NCBI GenBank assembly: GCA_038049695.1
Contig: CP142456.1
Location: 80,685,422-80,749,421, forward strand
Direction: 5' to 3'
From: Cinnamomum chago
Taxonomy: Eukaryota; Streptophyta; Magnoliopsida; Laurales; Lauraceae
DNA: 64,000 nt
A model generated the notes under the pieces. The model saw only the letters and a program-made list of their open reading frames with translations. It did no database searches and was not told the DNA's origin. Positions 30,158 to 42,757 of this stretch are shown here, piece by piece. A program made the translations under genes and the position numbers. Each line of letters opens with the position of its first letter. Within the stretch, counting starts at the first letter, position 1.

Positions 30158-32478
30158 TGTTACATTACAACCCGAGTTAATCAAGATTAACTCTAATTAA
30201 TCGAGATTTAATGTGGTTTAAACGTGATTAATTAAATTAAGAGTGATTAAGGACTAAAATGGATAAAATTAGGTTCATTTAAGGAATTTAGACATAATCG
30301 AATAAATTGGCAAGAAAGTCACGTGAGTGAGGTGGAATTATACTCAAAGTGATTATATGAAGGAGTTTTTCGTAAATATGAGTGTATACGTATTTCGTCG
30401 AATGAGGTGAAAATTGATGCCATCGTGTGTATCTCGATGAGTACAATAATTTTCATAATATACACATTTTCATTTGACTTAACATGAATCAAATGAGTAG
30501 TGAAGTGACTCAACTTGATAATATGCATAAGACATAGGGTTCATATGCAAAATCCATGAGTTAGGTGTCAAAGTAATATGTTACATGTAGTGAAGTGGCT
30601 TCATTCCAGCAACCTTGAGACAAGTCAGGAGCTTAGGTTTCTTCTTCGTTTCTACGATCAAGTGCTTGAGTGAAGGATAGACTCAAGGAGTTTTCAATCT
30701 GGTTTGATAAGGAAGCATGCTCATCATCTTCTTCATCATTCATCAAGTGGGTTTTTTTAGTTGGTGATTTTGCTTTCTACACTCAAAGAACAAAGGGGTT
30801 GTGTTCAATCACAGTAAAAAGGAAAGTATAAACTCTTGTTATGATTATATGTTAATTGGTTGAGAGTTTCTATAAGTTTGATGATTGTTAGAAATAGATG
30901 TGGGTTAATTATTTAGATGGAATCATGAAATAATTGGATGTTTCTAATGGTTGCATGTTGGAATCGAAGTGTTATTTTATGTTGTATAGTGTTTTAAGAA
31001 GGGAACAGGAGGTTCCAAGGAAGTTTTACAGGTCATGGAGTGAGAGGGAGAAATAGAATTCTGAAACAGAATTCTGCAGCAGATCGAGTGTAGCTCGGTC
31101 GACCGGCCACACAGGGGTGAATCCTTTGGAACAGAGTCTGACGAGAATTTTATTGGGTTTTCATTTTTATGGTCGGTCGACCGACCATGGTCTAGGTCGA
31201 CCAGGCCTTTTGAGAAACTATAAGTTTCACATATTGGAAGTAGACTGCAATCAATAAATACTGAGGGTATTATAAGCTCCATAAATTATTGTATTTGGAT
31301 TAATATTCAAAGGCACTTAGGTGTGAATTAAAAGGAACTCAAGGTTATTCGTAATTCACGTCCAAAACCTAATTCGTAATGCATTGCTCGATTGTACGAA
31401 AGAAACATTATGTCAAGATTTAATGCTGAATACAAGGCTGTTATGGTCTTTATACCTCCATGAGTGTGGATTTAGGGGATTTCAAGCAGGTACCACATCC
31501 CTCTATCTGTAATGTTCATCGAGAATAACATGTATCTTGACCACCTGGGATTACACTTGAATGGATGGTAATAGTCGTTTATGTAATTGTTTATTGACTT
31601 ATCTTCGTTAAATGAAATGAAATGAATCTTTTTGAGGCCTGGGTCATGAATGGTGCGCCCTTCCGCCCTGTGCCAAAACGGAAAATGCTACCAATGTGAA
31701 ATGAATTGAATGGATCAGTGAGTCTGGCACTACATGGTGATTTCTATAAGCTCATTGAGCTGATTCTGCTGCAGCAGATTATTTGGGAGCATTCCGGAGC
31801 TCCGTGGTGATATCAGTTGTCTCTAGCCCGGACGCTGATAAGTCCCACAAGAAATGACTTCTTCCGTATGGAAGAGATAATCCTCTCCTTTGAGGGAGAT
31901 GTAAATGAAATTGAATTGAAATTGAAATGCTATTGTAGTTTGGCAAATAAAGAGACCCATACTGATAATGAGTTGGAATTGGAATTAAACCAATTTAATA
32001 AGATATGAAATGAATTAAATGTATCATTAGCATATTTAATCACGTAATGATTTATACATTGCTGAATTGTGAAATTCATAATGGTATTGATGGCATTACA
32101 GGCACAGCTGCCCTTGCCGGTCATTCTAAGACCACAGCGCTACCGGAGACGTCCGGCGCGGTTTCTCAAAGAGGACTAGTCGAATGGAAATAAAGCAGTA
32201 TCAGTTATAGAAATGGAAATAACTTTGAAATGAGATTGGTTTAAACGTTTCATACTTTTGATCCTTGCATTGTAATTAAATATGCAAGTGATTGGATTGT
32301 AATTAGTGTAAATGAGTTTTGTTTTATACATGAGCAATGTATAAGTTTGTTATTCCGCATAATATATGTAATTGATATCCCTTGTTAATTTTAATGCGTT
32401 GAGATTCACGGGAATAAATATACGATGCGACCCGGTGTTAACTCGGATTAGTTCAAATCTTGGATTCGGGTCGTGTCA
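30158..32478. mobile_element. Solo LTR inserted in F3
   Basis: A 2,321-base segment starting TGTTACATTACAACCCG and ending GGGTCGTGTCA, i.e. TG...CA ends, flanked by the 5-base target duplication CCATC (30153-30157 and 32479-32483). The sister genes read through this site (GGCCATCACAATCTTGTA). No open frame of note and no internal direct repeat were found, so it fits a solo LTR left after recombination, probably of a Ty3/Gypsy-type element. The CAACCCG and GGGTCGTG near its ends resemble those LTRs. It contains a perfect 20-base palindrome at 31169-31188. Confidence 0.8.
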
Positions 32479-33004
32479 CCATCACAATCTTGTAAAGGGC
32501 TATGTTATTGCAACTTGAATTGATGATTCTGGGGTTGTTTTCGAAGGCGAGTCCACATAAAGAATCATGGCACCTCATGGCTAGATTTGAGAGACGAACA
32601 CACTCTTTGATCAATGGATTGGAGGCGTAGCACTCATTGACATCAGCCCTTTCTCTGCTAAAAGAATAGGAGAAGAGCAATCCATTGCATGAGAGACGTT
32701 TCAGGTGAACGCATTGTCTTGGCTTTGGAAAGTCAAAAGCGAAGTCAAGCTCTGAACTCTGCATTCTTCTCTGCCCTTTTTCAAGGCACGTGTATTTGCA
32801 AACAGCATGATGCCAAATAGGGACAACATAGGCTGTGTCGGTGAGGAACAATGAGCAGCCAGCGATCAAAGATTGCCATCGTTTACACACATTGAAGCAT
32901 TGGATGATGGAGGTTAGTGGCAACAAAAGCAGAATCTCCACGGTCAAATCATTGCTCAAATCTTCTATTGTGGTGATTCTTCTCTTCTCTGTCCCCTCCT
33001 CCAT
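32479..33004 (-). pseudogene. F3 F-box gene, 5' half
   Basis: Start codon and first about 175 residues of an F-box protein. The F-box EDLSNDLTVEILLLLPLTS and CKRWQSLI are intact, followed by SCNGLLFS, ASNPLIKECVRL and CHDSLCGLAFENNPRI. It runs into the LTR. N-terminal sequence is almost the same as F4 (MEEGTEKRRITT), marking these two as the closest pair in the cluster. Confidence 0.9.
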
Positions 33005-34712
33005 TCAATAGTGTATTGTATTGATTAGAAGCTAAAAGAAATTGGGCTGGGTCTGTTGTTACTAGTGGATGTGATATTGATGGCATTACTCGTATAAACT
33101 TTTGGAAAGTCCTCCAATAGTAGAATTCTAAAGGAGATTGTTGATGGGTTTAAAATGGACCCCACAAGTTGTTGATGCGATTTCCACTGGTGAAGAAAAT
33201 CTGAGCTAAAAGCCCAAATCTTCTTTTATGGTGATGTACAGGAGAAGAGAGAGATATTGGGAACATACTATTTTGTTCATTGCTTTGATGTGCATTATAA
33301 CTAGTTTTTTTTTTTTTTTTTTTAACCCAACAAAGGGACTGGAACCCAAGAAAGAGTCCAAAAATAGCTCACACAAGCGGAAAGAAGGCCACGCAAGCGA
33401 GAAAGGGGCATTATAACTAATTATTACTTGAAATTAGTCTGTAATAGAAACAATATAAAGAAGAAGCCAACTGAGGAAGCCTTCTACTAACTCCACTCGT
33501 TTTGCTGTAAGGGGATAAAATCTTAGGTTTTCTTTTTTCTTATATTAAAAATCTTCAGAATTGAATTACTACAAGTTCTCTTTGCTTAATTTATTTATAA
33601 TATTAAAAATGATAATTTCAGTTGAAAATTTTTCTTCGTTCCCATCCATTGCAATGGTTTAGCTCTCAATGCTAATGACTTGACCCTAAAAATTTTAAAC
33701 TTGAACATTAAAAATTTTCTTGCATCTTGGAGGAAATGCTCATTTGATTTCTAATGAAACTAATTAGGCATGTGTCAAGGTGGTCAAAACTGTTGGATGT
33801 GGTCAAGACATGTAAAATTTATTGCACCCAAATGAAAATTGCATACATAGAGACCATTGGTCACCGGATTACCATTGATTAATAAAGGCCTCCGCACCTC
33901 ATGAATTAAATGTATATTACAGCCACAAGAGGTCCAATAAAGGGCAATATATTGATTGGTGTTGGTGCATGTGGCCATCCGATAAAGGGTTAGGTCATTT
34001 TGTAAGTACTTGTGAAGGCTGGATTGCATATGGGACCCCACATGTTGCATGTGACCCACCATCAGATGGAGTTTTTGTTTCTATAAAAGATACTTACATA
34101 TTCCACACATTATTACCAACCCAATCTGATTCCCTTCTAAATAGAGTTCCTTCACTCTCCTTGAATGGAGCAAATAAGGTACTCTCAGTTTTTCTTCTCT
34201 TTCCAATAAAAGATTGATTGAAGTCACACCTTATACAATAATTATTTCCAACCCAATCTTTTCAATGGAAGAGAATAGTGGATTTAGGAAAGTCTAATGG
34301 TTTTCAAGCTGCACCTAAGTATCAAAATAAAAAACATTGACTCTTATTTGCATATCCCTCTACTTATCACAATAATATAAGAATCAAACAAAAAACCAAC
34401 TACAAATTCCCTTCAAACCATCAAAATTGTTTGCTTGTGATTGAATGCAGTTAGCCCAGAACACACATCCAATAATCTATCATACATCCCAGTAATGAGA
34501 TTGTAAAGTGATTGGTTTATTCTACCAAGACAATATCCACAAGACATCACCATAGAACATAGAGAGAAAAGGCACTAATTAGTGAAATCCTATCACAAGA
34601 ACCAGAAATATAACTTAACCCCATTGGGGTGATTCACTCTCAAATGCCAAGGGCTTCCTACAAAAGCATCAAATCAAACATGAACCAACAGAACTCCTTA
34701 TCAACCAAATGA
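33005..34712. repeat. F-box cluster spacer between F3 and F4
   Basis: Homologous to 3256-5418 and 7921-9424. It carries the empty SINE site at about 34345. A poly-T run (about 33306-33325) with an adjoining unrelated 90-base stretch may be another small retroposed insert. No gene seen. Confidence 0.5.
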
Positions 34713-34824
34713 TCAGGAAGCTGACTTGAAACACTCTAACAACTTTCTAACGTAACTGGAAAGCTGCTTGAACTGTCTTGACCTTTCGGCCCTGAACTCA
34801 TGGTGCGGTTCTTCTATAACGATC
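34713..34824 (-). pseudogene. F4 tail exon (one repeat unit)
   Basis: Acceptor TTTGCAG, then IVIE, one 11-residue repeat EPHHEFRAERS, RQFKQLSSYVRKLLECFK and a stop, in the frame that matches the donor of the F4 main exon at 36626. The exon itself is open and well formed. It is listed as pseudogene only because the main exon is split by the Copia element. Confidence 0.78.
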
Positions 34825-35154
34825 CTGCAAAGGGATAAGCACTATTAATAAATGACAATTCACAGCACAAATTGCAATTTTTTCTTTGTTTTCTTTTTCC
34901 ATTTTTGCAAAGGTGCAAAAGACCTGCATAGAAACAAGAAAGTTTACAAAGCTTACAAAATCCAAAAAGTATACGTACAAAGGAAAGACTTTGCAAAGGG
35001 TCATGAAGCTTGGCTGAAGGAGAGAAGCAGCCAAGTAAGAGTGAAATTATGCATGAACCTAGACAGCTAATTAGAGCAAGTGGAGCATCCTATTTGATGG
35101 CTATATATAATGGAATTGAGGATGCCTGGCTTGAGGTTTATGCGGACAAACAAG

Positions 35155-36560
35155 CTAAATATTGCCCAAATAAGGACATATGGGCGGCTTCAAGTAGGGG
35201 GGAGGAAGTCATGGTTTTAGAAAGGTTTTGTTGAAACCTTGAATTTCATTAATGAAAATGTCGGATGGATTATTAGAAATGGAAATAAAATATCAATGTG
35301 GGAATCTAATTGGATTCCCTGTGCGGAAGGCCTAAGGAAACCCTTCTCTCATGTAAATGGACTGGACTCAATGGTCAAGGATCTTAGGAACTCCAGTGAA
35401 AATTGAGGTCTTCCCCAGACCAATAGCATCTCTAGTGATCAGAGAGAGAGGGAGGATATCTCAAAAATATTCCAATCACTCTATGGAGGATAGGAGAATA
35501 TGGACCCCTACTAATAAGGGCGATCTTTCTATTAAATCAGCTTATAAATGCATTCTTACAAAAAAAAAAAAAAAGGTTTACTAACAGTACCCCAAATATA
35601 AGTTCGAAATCTTTAATGGAAGTGTCTCCTCCCTTCAAGAGTTTTATTATTTGGATGGAAATGTCTAAAAATAGCAATTCTAGCGAGATCCACATAGAAA
35701 TCAAGAAATGGGGACCCCAATCTCCCTTCTAATTTCCCTCTTTGTATGAATAAAGAGGAAACTATGAAGCATATCATGTTGCAGTGTGATTTCGCTTAAG
35801 TTGTTTGGTTTGGATCATGCTTTGGTGCATTGACCGACAAGTTCCCCCACAATTGTATAGATGAATGGTGGAAATGGTGGGCCGATGATGGGTCAACAGT
35901 TGCTCACTATCTAGAATCTCATGCTTTTTCCATAGCCATTTGGTGGGCTATATGGAGGATGAGAAATGAATCTGTATTTAAAGCTAGATCTCCAAATCCG
36001 ATGTGGGCAATTTCATTTGCGAATAGCATAATTATTCAGCCCAAAAGGGATAGTCACCCATCCATGGATAAATATTCATATATGTATCATGTTCTAACTC
36101 ATGTCCCTCGAGTAGGGAAATGAAATTTTGAGAATGTAGCTATTTTGTTTAGTGACGCAGCTTATAACCCCTCATTTGGTCCATCAACATTTGGTTTTGC
36201 AATGTTTCATAATGGTTTTCTTGTTGCTGTAGAAGCTGACAAAGGACAAAGAACCTTCTCCGCCAAAGAGGCTGAAATGAGGTCGGTTTCCATTAAAGGT
36301 GGTAAGAGGATGCAGGATTTCAAGAATTATTTTGTGCATTGATGCTTTAGAAGCAGTGAAAGCGTTAAGAGGAGTTATTGATTGGAGGATCGAGATATGG
36401 TGGCCCACCATTTTGCCAAATGAGATCAAGCAGGTCTCAACTTTCTATGGGCTAGGGACCCCTATTAATTAGGTTAATTTCTGTGGGCGGTTTTTTAGGG
36501 GGGTTGCTTGTGTTTTGTCTGATTATTATATATTCTCTTACCCCAAAAAAAAAATAAAAA
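35155..36560 (+). mobile_element. LINE 3' part in the F4 intron
   Basis: Decayed non-LTR retrotransposon, antisense in the F4 intron. Recognisable pieces: GWIIRNGNKISMWESNWIP, WTPTNKGDLSIKSAYKCI, a zinc-binding reverse transcriptase region (HIMLQCDF, then DEWWKWWADD, AIWWAIWRMRNESVF) and an RNase H start (SDAAYNPSFGPSTFGFAMF, FSAKEAEMRS). Several stops and frameshifts. It ends in A-rich sequence at about 36543-36570. F2 lacks it at the same intron site (about 9970-10020), while F3 shares it. Confidence 0.8.
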
Positions 36561-36625
36561 AAAAAATAGGAAAAAAAGTCTAACAAAACAAGAATTACAA
36601 TGTCATAGTGTGGAAGGAGCTTTAC

Positions 36626-37020
36626 CTCTTGTTTGTCGGAGTGTATCGAAAGAACTTGTGCATATGAATATAGTCTTTTTCAAGGACTACCTCAAACACA
36701 TCCCACTTCAGATCATATGATACAATCCGCCGGCAACTGTCACTTAAGAGAACTTTATCATCTCCTTGGCAACTCATGTCTATAGGTGTGAAAATTGGAA
36801 TGCAAAAATTTCTTTCGGGCATTGGAAAAAGATCCAAATATCTCTCCATTGCTCCTTGTAGATCTACATGATGCAATATCAACCAATCACCACTCTTCGA
36901 CATCTTCAAGAGGCTTAATCGGTCGCAGACGAGGTGGCTATCGTAGTGTCTTCTAATGTAGTGCAAGTGCCCAGCACACACTGTCAACTTGCAGTAGGTT
37001 TCATCATAGTGTGTTGGTAG
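36626..37020 (-). pseudogene. F4 F-box gene, 3' part of main exon
   Basis: Continues F4 in frame from the Copia insertion point: THYDETYCKLTVCAGHLHYI, MSKSGDWLILHHVDLQGAM, MSCQGDDKVLLSD, SYDLKWDVFE, FFRYTPTNKR, then AG|GTAAAG, where the in-frame TAA is part of the donor. No stop or frameshift of its own. The GGTAG at 37016-37020 is the target duplication shared with 59334-59338. Confidence 0.9.
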
Positions 37021-37571
37021 TGTTGTGCGGAAGCTAACGGTGGGTAATGAAACGATCTCAGACACACAAATAAACAACCACAAATTTACACATGATTTAC
37101 GTGGTTTGGCTAAAATGCCTACGTCCACGGGCAGCTGAGATCAATGCACTACTAGTAACAAGGATATTACAACAAGGATAAAAGATCCTCACAAACCCAA
37201 ATCCCCGTTACACCCAAACTCTCACAGTGGCTTACTCCACCTCACACACAGAAGGTTCTCACTCACTCTCACACTACAGTAGGCTCCTTTTCTCCATTTG
37301 CTTCACACCGTAGCATCACTCCTTTTTATAGGAGTTCTTAGGAGACAATGCATTTAATTTGGGTATGTGAAATCGTCCACTTGAAGATTCACAAACCAAA
37401 GAGATTGTGTCTCACAACCCAATGTGAGCTTCAAAGTCTCCATTTCCGGCTGCAACAGGTGGGAGTCACATCTAGTGCAAGTGCACTACATGCATCTCAA
37501 TTAAGATGGCTCTCAGTGAAAGTCAACAATAGCTGCATGAGAGTATGGCTGAATTGAGCCATTTATCAACA
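37021..37571 (-). repeat. Copia 3' LTR
   Basis: Begins TGTTGTGCGG directly after the target duplication and ends TTTATCAACA. Nearly identical to 58784-59333. Confidence 0.95.
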
Positions 37572-37587
37572 ATTCTCCACCTTGGCG
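37572..37587 (-). promoter_or_regulatory. Copia polypurine tract
   Basis: On the minus strand CCAAGGTGGAGAAT lies immediately before the 3' LTR, the standard Copia primer for plus-strand synthesis. Confidence 0.85.
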
Positions 37588-37667
37588 AAAAATTCACCAT
37601 TCATGCTGAGTTACCAAATCAAAGCTGCCTCTAAATGCGCCCTTAAGCGTCATGCACCCGAAGGTGC

Positions 37668-40600
37668 TCAAATTCGAGAGATGTTGATCAAGTCCAAACA
37701 GTGCTTGAACTTGACCCCAGTTACAACTTTAGTAAGCATGTCTGCAGGATTATCTGCAGTACCAATCTTCTGAAGGAGAATGTCCCCCTCATCCAAAATT
37801 TCACAAATAAAATGGAAACGAACATCAATATGCTTAGTTCGAGAATGATGAACCTGGTTCTTTGCTAAACAAATTGCGCTCTGACTATCGCAATAGATTT
37901 CAACGTGCTTTTGCACAATCCCCAAGTCCTCAATCAATCCATGTAGCCAAATGGCCTCCTTAATGGCCTTTGTTCCTGCCATGTACTCTGCCTCGGTAGT
38001 AGACAAAGCAACTGTTGATTGCAACATCGACCTCCAACTTACCGGTCCCCTAGAAAGAGTAAAGACATATCCTGTAGTAGACCGGCGTTTATCCAAATCA
38101 CCAGCATAATCCGAATCCACATATCCAACCATATTCTGACCGAGTTTATCATCCCTCTCATACATCAAACAAAGATCCACTGTACCTTGAATGTACCGTA
38201 AGATCCACTTTACCGCTTGTCAGTGTCTTTTCCCTGGATCATGCATGTATCTACTCACCATACTGACAGCATGTGAAATATCTGGCCTGGTACATACCAT
38301 AGCATACATTAAGGCACCAACTGCGTTAGCATACGGAATCTGAGCCATATACTTGCGCTCCTCATCTGTGCGCGGAGACATTTGAGCACTAAGCTTGAAA
38401 TGAGAAGCCAAAGGTGTACTTACAGATTTTGTTTTGCCATCAATGCCAAACCGCTGTAGCACTTTCTTCAAATACTGCGATTGCGACAAACAAAATGTGC
38501 CCTTCACTCTGTCTCTCTTGATTTCCATGCCAAGTATTTTCTTAGCTTCTCCAAGATCCTTCATTTCAAATTCTTTACTCAACTGAGTCTTTAGCCTGCC
38601 AATCTCCACCTTGCTCTTAGATGCAATGAGCATGTCATCAACATATAAGAGCAAATATATGAAGGAACCATCACGAAGCTTACGAAAATATACACAATGA
38701 TCAAAATGGCTTCTTGTGTACTTTTGATCAATCATAAATTGATCAAATCTCTTGTACCACTGTCGTGGAGACTGTTTCAAACCATACAAGGATTTTTTCA
38801 GTTTGCAAACCCAGTTATCTTTGCCAACAACCTTAAAGCCATCTGGTTGAGACATATATATGTCTTCTTCCAAATCACCATGCAAGAAAGCAGTTTTGAC
38901 ATCGAGTTGTGCTAACTCGAGATCAAATTGTGCAACCAAAGCTAGCAAAATCCTGATGGAAGAGTGCTTCACAACTGGAAAAAAAACTTCATTGAAATCT
39001 ATACCTTCCTTTTGCGCGTAGCCTTTAGCCACCAATCTAGCCTTGAATCTCACGCCATCTTGTCCTGGGGAACCATCTTTCTTGGTGTATACCCACTTGC
39101 AGCCAATTGTTTTCTTTCCCTTTGGAAGTTGTGCCAACTCCCAAGTCTGATTTTTATAAAGAGACTCCATCTCCTCATCCATTGCCTTCTTCCACATTGC
39201 GCTTTCTGTACTCCTTAAGGCTTCTTTGTAAGTGAATGGAAGTTCTTCATCAATTATTGGAAGTGCATATGCCACCATGTCAGTAAACCTAACAGGTTTT
39301 CGTATCTCTCTTTTTGATCTGTTGGCTGCAATAGATTCTGGCTGCTGTGGGGACTCTTGAACTGGAGTCTCCTCCTCATCTAAGCCTGAGTCCTCTTCAT
39401 CTGAATCATCTCCAAGACTATCAACTATCTGAACAGTCTTCATTGGAACCACTGGAGCCTCAAACTCCACCTGCTGCAAAGTACTCATTTTTAGACTCTC
39501 CTCCTGAGAGTTCTTTTGCTCCTTTTGCTTTAACATCACAGACTCATCAAAAGTAACATCCCTGCTAAGAATAATTTTATTTGATTTGGGACACCAAAGT
39601 CTATATCCCTTTATACCTGTGCTAAAACCCAAGAATATAACTTTCTTGGCTCTAGGATCTAATTTAGTTTCCTTTACATGAAAATATGCAGGACAACCAA
39701 ATACATGTAAGAAATCATAATCTGTAGCAGGTTTTCCAGACCATACCTCTATGGGAGTTTTTCCATCATTCGCAGTTGCAGGTAATCTGTTGATGAGATG
39801 ATATGCATAAGTCACCGCTTCAGCCCAGAATGCCTTGCCTAATCCAGCATTGGACAACATACATCGAACCTTCTCCAGTAAGGTACGATTCATCCGTTCT
39901 GCCACTCCATTCTGTTGTGGCGTACCTCTTACTGTGAAGTGTCTGACTATCCCTTCATCCTGACATACTAGGTGAAATGGATCAAACGTGTACTCACCAC
40001 CATTGTCTGACCTGAGTCTTTTGATCTTCCTACCAGTCTGAGTCTCTATCATCTTTTTCCACTTAAGGAACACATTCAGGACTTCATCTTTATGCCGCAT
40101 GGTGTACACCCAAACACGCCTGGAGAAATCATCAACAAAGGTTACGAACCAATGTTTACCTCCCAAAGAAGCAGCTTTGGTAGGTCCCCATACATCTGTG
40201 TGAACATAATCCAGAGTTCCTTGAGTACGATGAACCGCTGTGCCAAACTTGACTCTGGTCTGCTTGCCCAAAATACAGTGTTCACAGAATCCAAGTTTCC
40301 CAGTCTTGGCGCCCTTTAACAGTCCTTGCTTCACCAATCTTTGCAAAGCCTTCTCTCCAGCATGCCCTAAGCGCATGTGCCATAGTTTGGAGGTATCAGG
40401 CACATTATCCTCTGAGCTATCACAGACTGCAGCTCTTCCTATGATTGCACTCCCATCTAGGAAATACAAATTTCCTTTTCGAGTGCCCTTCAATACAACA
40501 AGTGCACCAAGTACCACTTTTAGGACTCCACCTTCCATAGTAACCTTAAAACCTTTTGAGTCTAAGGTTCCAAGTGAGATGAGGTTCTTTTTCAAGTCCG

Positions 40601-41960
40601 GTACATATCGAACATCTGTAAGAACTCTAACTGCTCCATCATGCATCTTCAATCGGATTTTTCCTATCCCTTTTGTTTTGCAGGCACTATCATTTCCCAT
40701 CAAAACAACTCCTCCATCGAACTTCTAGAAGCTCGAAAACCAGTCCCTGTGAGGACACATATGATAGGAACATCCGGAATCCAAAATCCATTCATCAGAG
40801 TGACTGACCGATGGTGAGACGGTCAATGCCAAATCTGAGTACTCATCTTCTACACGTGCAACATTTGCATTTGATCCCTTATTGTCCTTGTTTTTCAACT
40901 TTGGACAATCCTTTTTCCAGTGCCCTTTATTATGAAAAAAGGCACACTCATCCTTCGCGAGAGTCTTTCTTTTAGGTGATCCTCCTCTTGACTTCGAGCG
41001 AGACTTACTCCGTCTGCCATAATTTCTGCCATTTGACCTGCCCCTTACTGTCAAGACCTCTGATGTAGAGTCCCTATGGATGTGTTGGTCCTTCTTTCGA
41101 TACTCATTATTTGTCAAAGCATTAGATACATCATCAAATTTAATTTCATCTTTTCCATACAGTAAAGTAGTAGTCAAATGTTCATAAATGTCAGGTAAGG
41201 AATTTAACAACAATAATGCTTTATCTTCATCCTCAATTTTTACATCTAGATTTTGTAAATCAGCAAGAATTTTATTATAACTATTCAAATGCTCAGTCAT
41301 AGAAGTACCTGATTTATATTGGAAACGGAAGAGTTTCTTCTTCAAATAGAGTCGATTTTCAATGCTCTTGGTCATATATTTGTTCTCCAGTTTCTGCCAC
41401 AACTCCTTAGCCGAAGTCTCTTTCATAACAAAATATTTCTGATCTTTAGCAAGACAGAGCCTAATTGTGCCGCAAGCCTGACGATTGATCTTCACCCAAT
41501 CCTTCTCTTATAAGGAATTTAACAACAATAATGCTTTATCTTCATCCTCAATTTTTACATCTAGATTTTGTAAATCAGCAAGAATTTTATTATAACTATT
41601 CAAATGCTCAGTCATAGAAGTACCTGATTTATATTGGAAACGGAAGAGTTTCTTCTTCAAATAGAGTCGATTTTCAATGCTCTTGGTCATATATTTGTTC
41701 TCCAGTTTCTGCCACAACTCCTTAGCCGAAGTCTCTTTCATAACAAAATATTTCTGATCTTTAGCAAGACAGAGCCTAATTGTGCCGCAAGCCTGACGAT
41801 TGATCTTCACCCAATCCTTCTCTTCCATGCCAGTGGGTTTATCTTCAAGAGCAATATCCAACTCTTGTTGAGTTAGAACATCCAAAACTTCGCATTACCA
41901 CATGCCAAAGTTATTAGTTCCATCAAATTTCTCCACTTCAAACTTTGCATTTGAAACCAT
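37668..41960 (-). pseudogene. Copia gag-pol polyprotein, four in-frame stops
   Basis: One continuous frame from ATG 41960 to the stop at 37668. Domains in order: gag (UBN2-type, about 41885-41100); a zinc knuckle CAFFHNKGHWKKDC, in which the second cysteine of CX2C is phenylalanine; protease with WILDSGCSYHM; GAG pre-integrase and integrase (HMRLGHAGEKAL, CEHC, HTDVWGP, RSDNGGEY); reverse transcriptase (FLHGDLEEDIYMSQPDGF, YVDDMLIASK); RNase H (YVDSDYAGD, STTEAEYMA, CDSQSAICLAKN). Stops in frame: TAA 41895-41897, TAA 41508-41510 at a duplication junction, TAG 40725-40727 between protease and pre-integrase region, and TGA 38220-38222 between reverse transcriptase and RNase H. No frameshift exists. 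The element cannot make a full polyprotein. Confidence 0.93.
41196..41825. repeat. 315-bp tandem duplication within gag
   Basis: Bases 41196-41510 and 41511-41825 are nearly identical copies of 315 bases, an exact multiple of three. Frame is kept, but the junction creates TAA at 41508-41510. The near identity suggests it arose after insertion or shortly before. Confidence 0.95.
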
Positions 41961-42757
41961 AGTTCTTGCCACTGATGAAGATTATGAAACCGAGTCGATT
42001 TTTCCATAATAACAATCAGGAAAAAAAACTGTGCCAAAGTAGACACCTAAGCTTTTGTTGGGCTCAAAAGACTAGGTTTTTAGGTTGGTTGTGGCCTGAC
42101 CTGACAAAACCAACCCTGAGGGATCACCAATTTTCCGTAGTGCTTCAGAGATCACCAATTAGAGTGTTGCTTCAGAGTACCAGGAGGTACTTATGCTTTT
42201 CTCCCAAGTATAAATGAGAGACAAGTTCTGCCTCTATCTTTTCCCTTTTTTTCAAAAAAAGATGACAGAAGCCCTTTTTTTTTTCTTCCCACGTGTCTTG
42301 ACAATTCAAGAACTAAAATGGGAACTCAAATGATCCACTTTGAGATCAACACAAAGCATGTGCAACACAAAAAAAAAAAAAATAGCCTCTGCTTCGTCTC
42401 AGATAAGGGTGAAATCGAAGCAATGGAAGAGTTGAATCTCCAGTCGTCTGCAACGAGCCGAAACACCTTCCTCCTTTTCTTTTTTTTTTCTTTTCTCTGC
42501 CCAAGCAGAGAGAATCCGTGGCCCACCTTCGATCTGGCTCCAATCACCACGTGGTCTTTGTGCAAAGCACAGCAAATGGGTATGAAACCCTTCTCTTCCC
42601 ACGGTTCTGCAACAGAACAAAAGAGGCAACCCTGCTGCCTTCTCAGATCGTCTTTCTTCGGCGGATGAAGACGGTGGAGACGGCTTCAGCTTCGGCAGTC
42701 CCGAGGATTTGGAGAGGCAATGACTGTCAGCGGTCTTCGACGAGGGTGACCGGCCAG
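41961..42757 (-). other. Copia leader, part adjoining gag
   Basis: Untranslated leader between gag and the primer site, split by CACTA-2; the other part is 58685-58768. A block with GTGGCCCACCTTCGATCT occurs at about 42518 and again at 58750, so the leader had an internal direct repeat before the CACTA insertion. Short open frames here are not supported. Confidence 0.6.
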
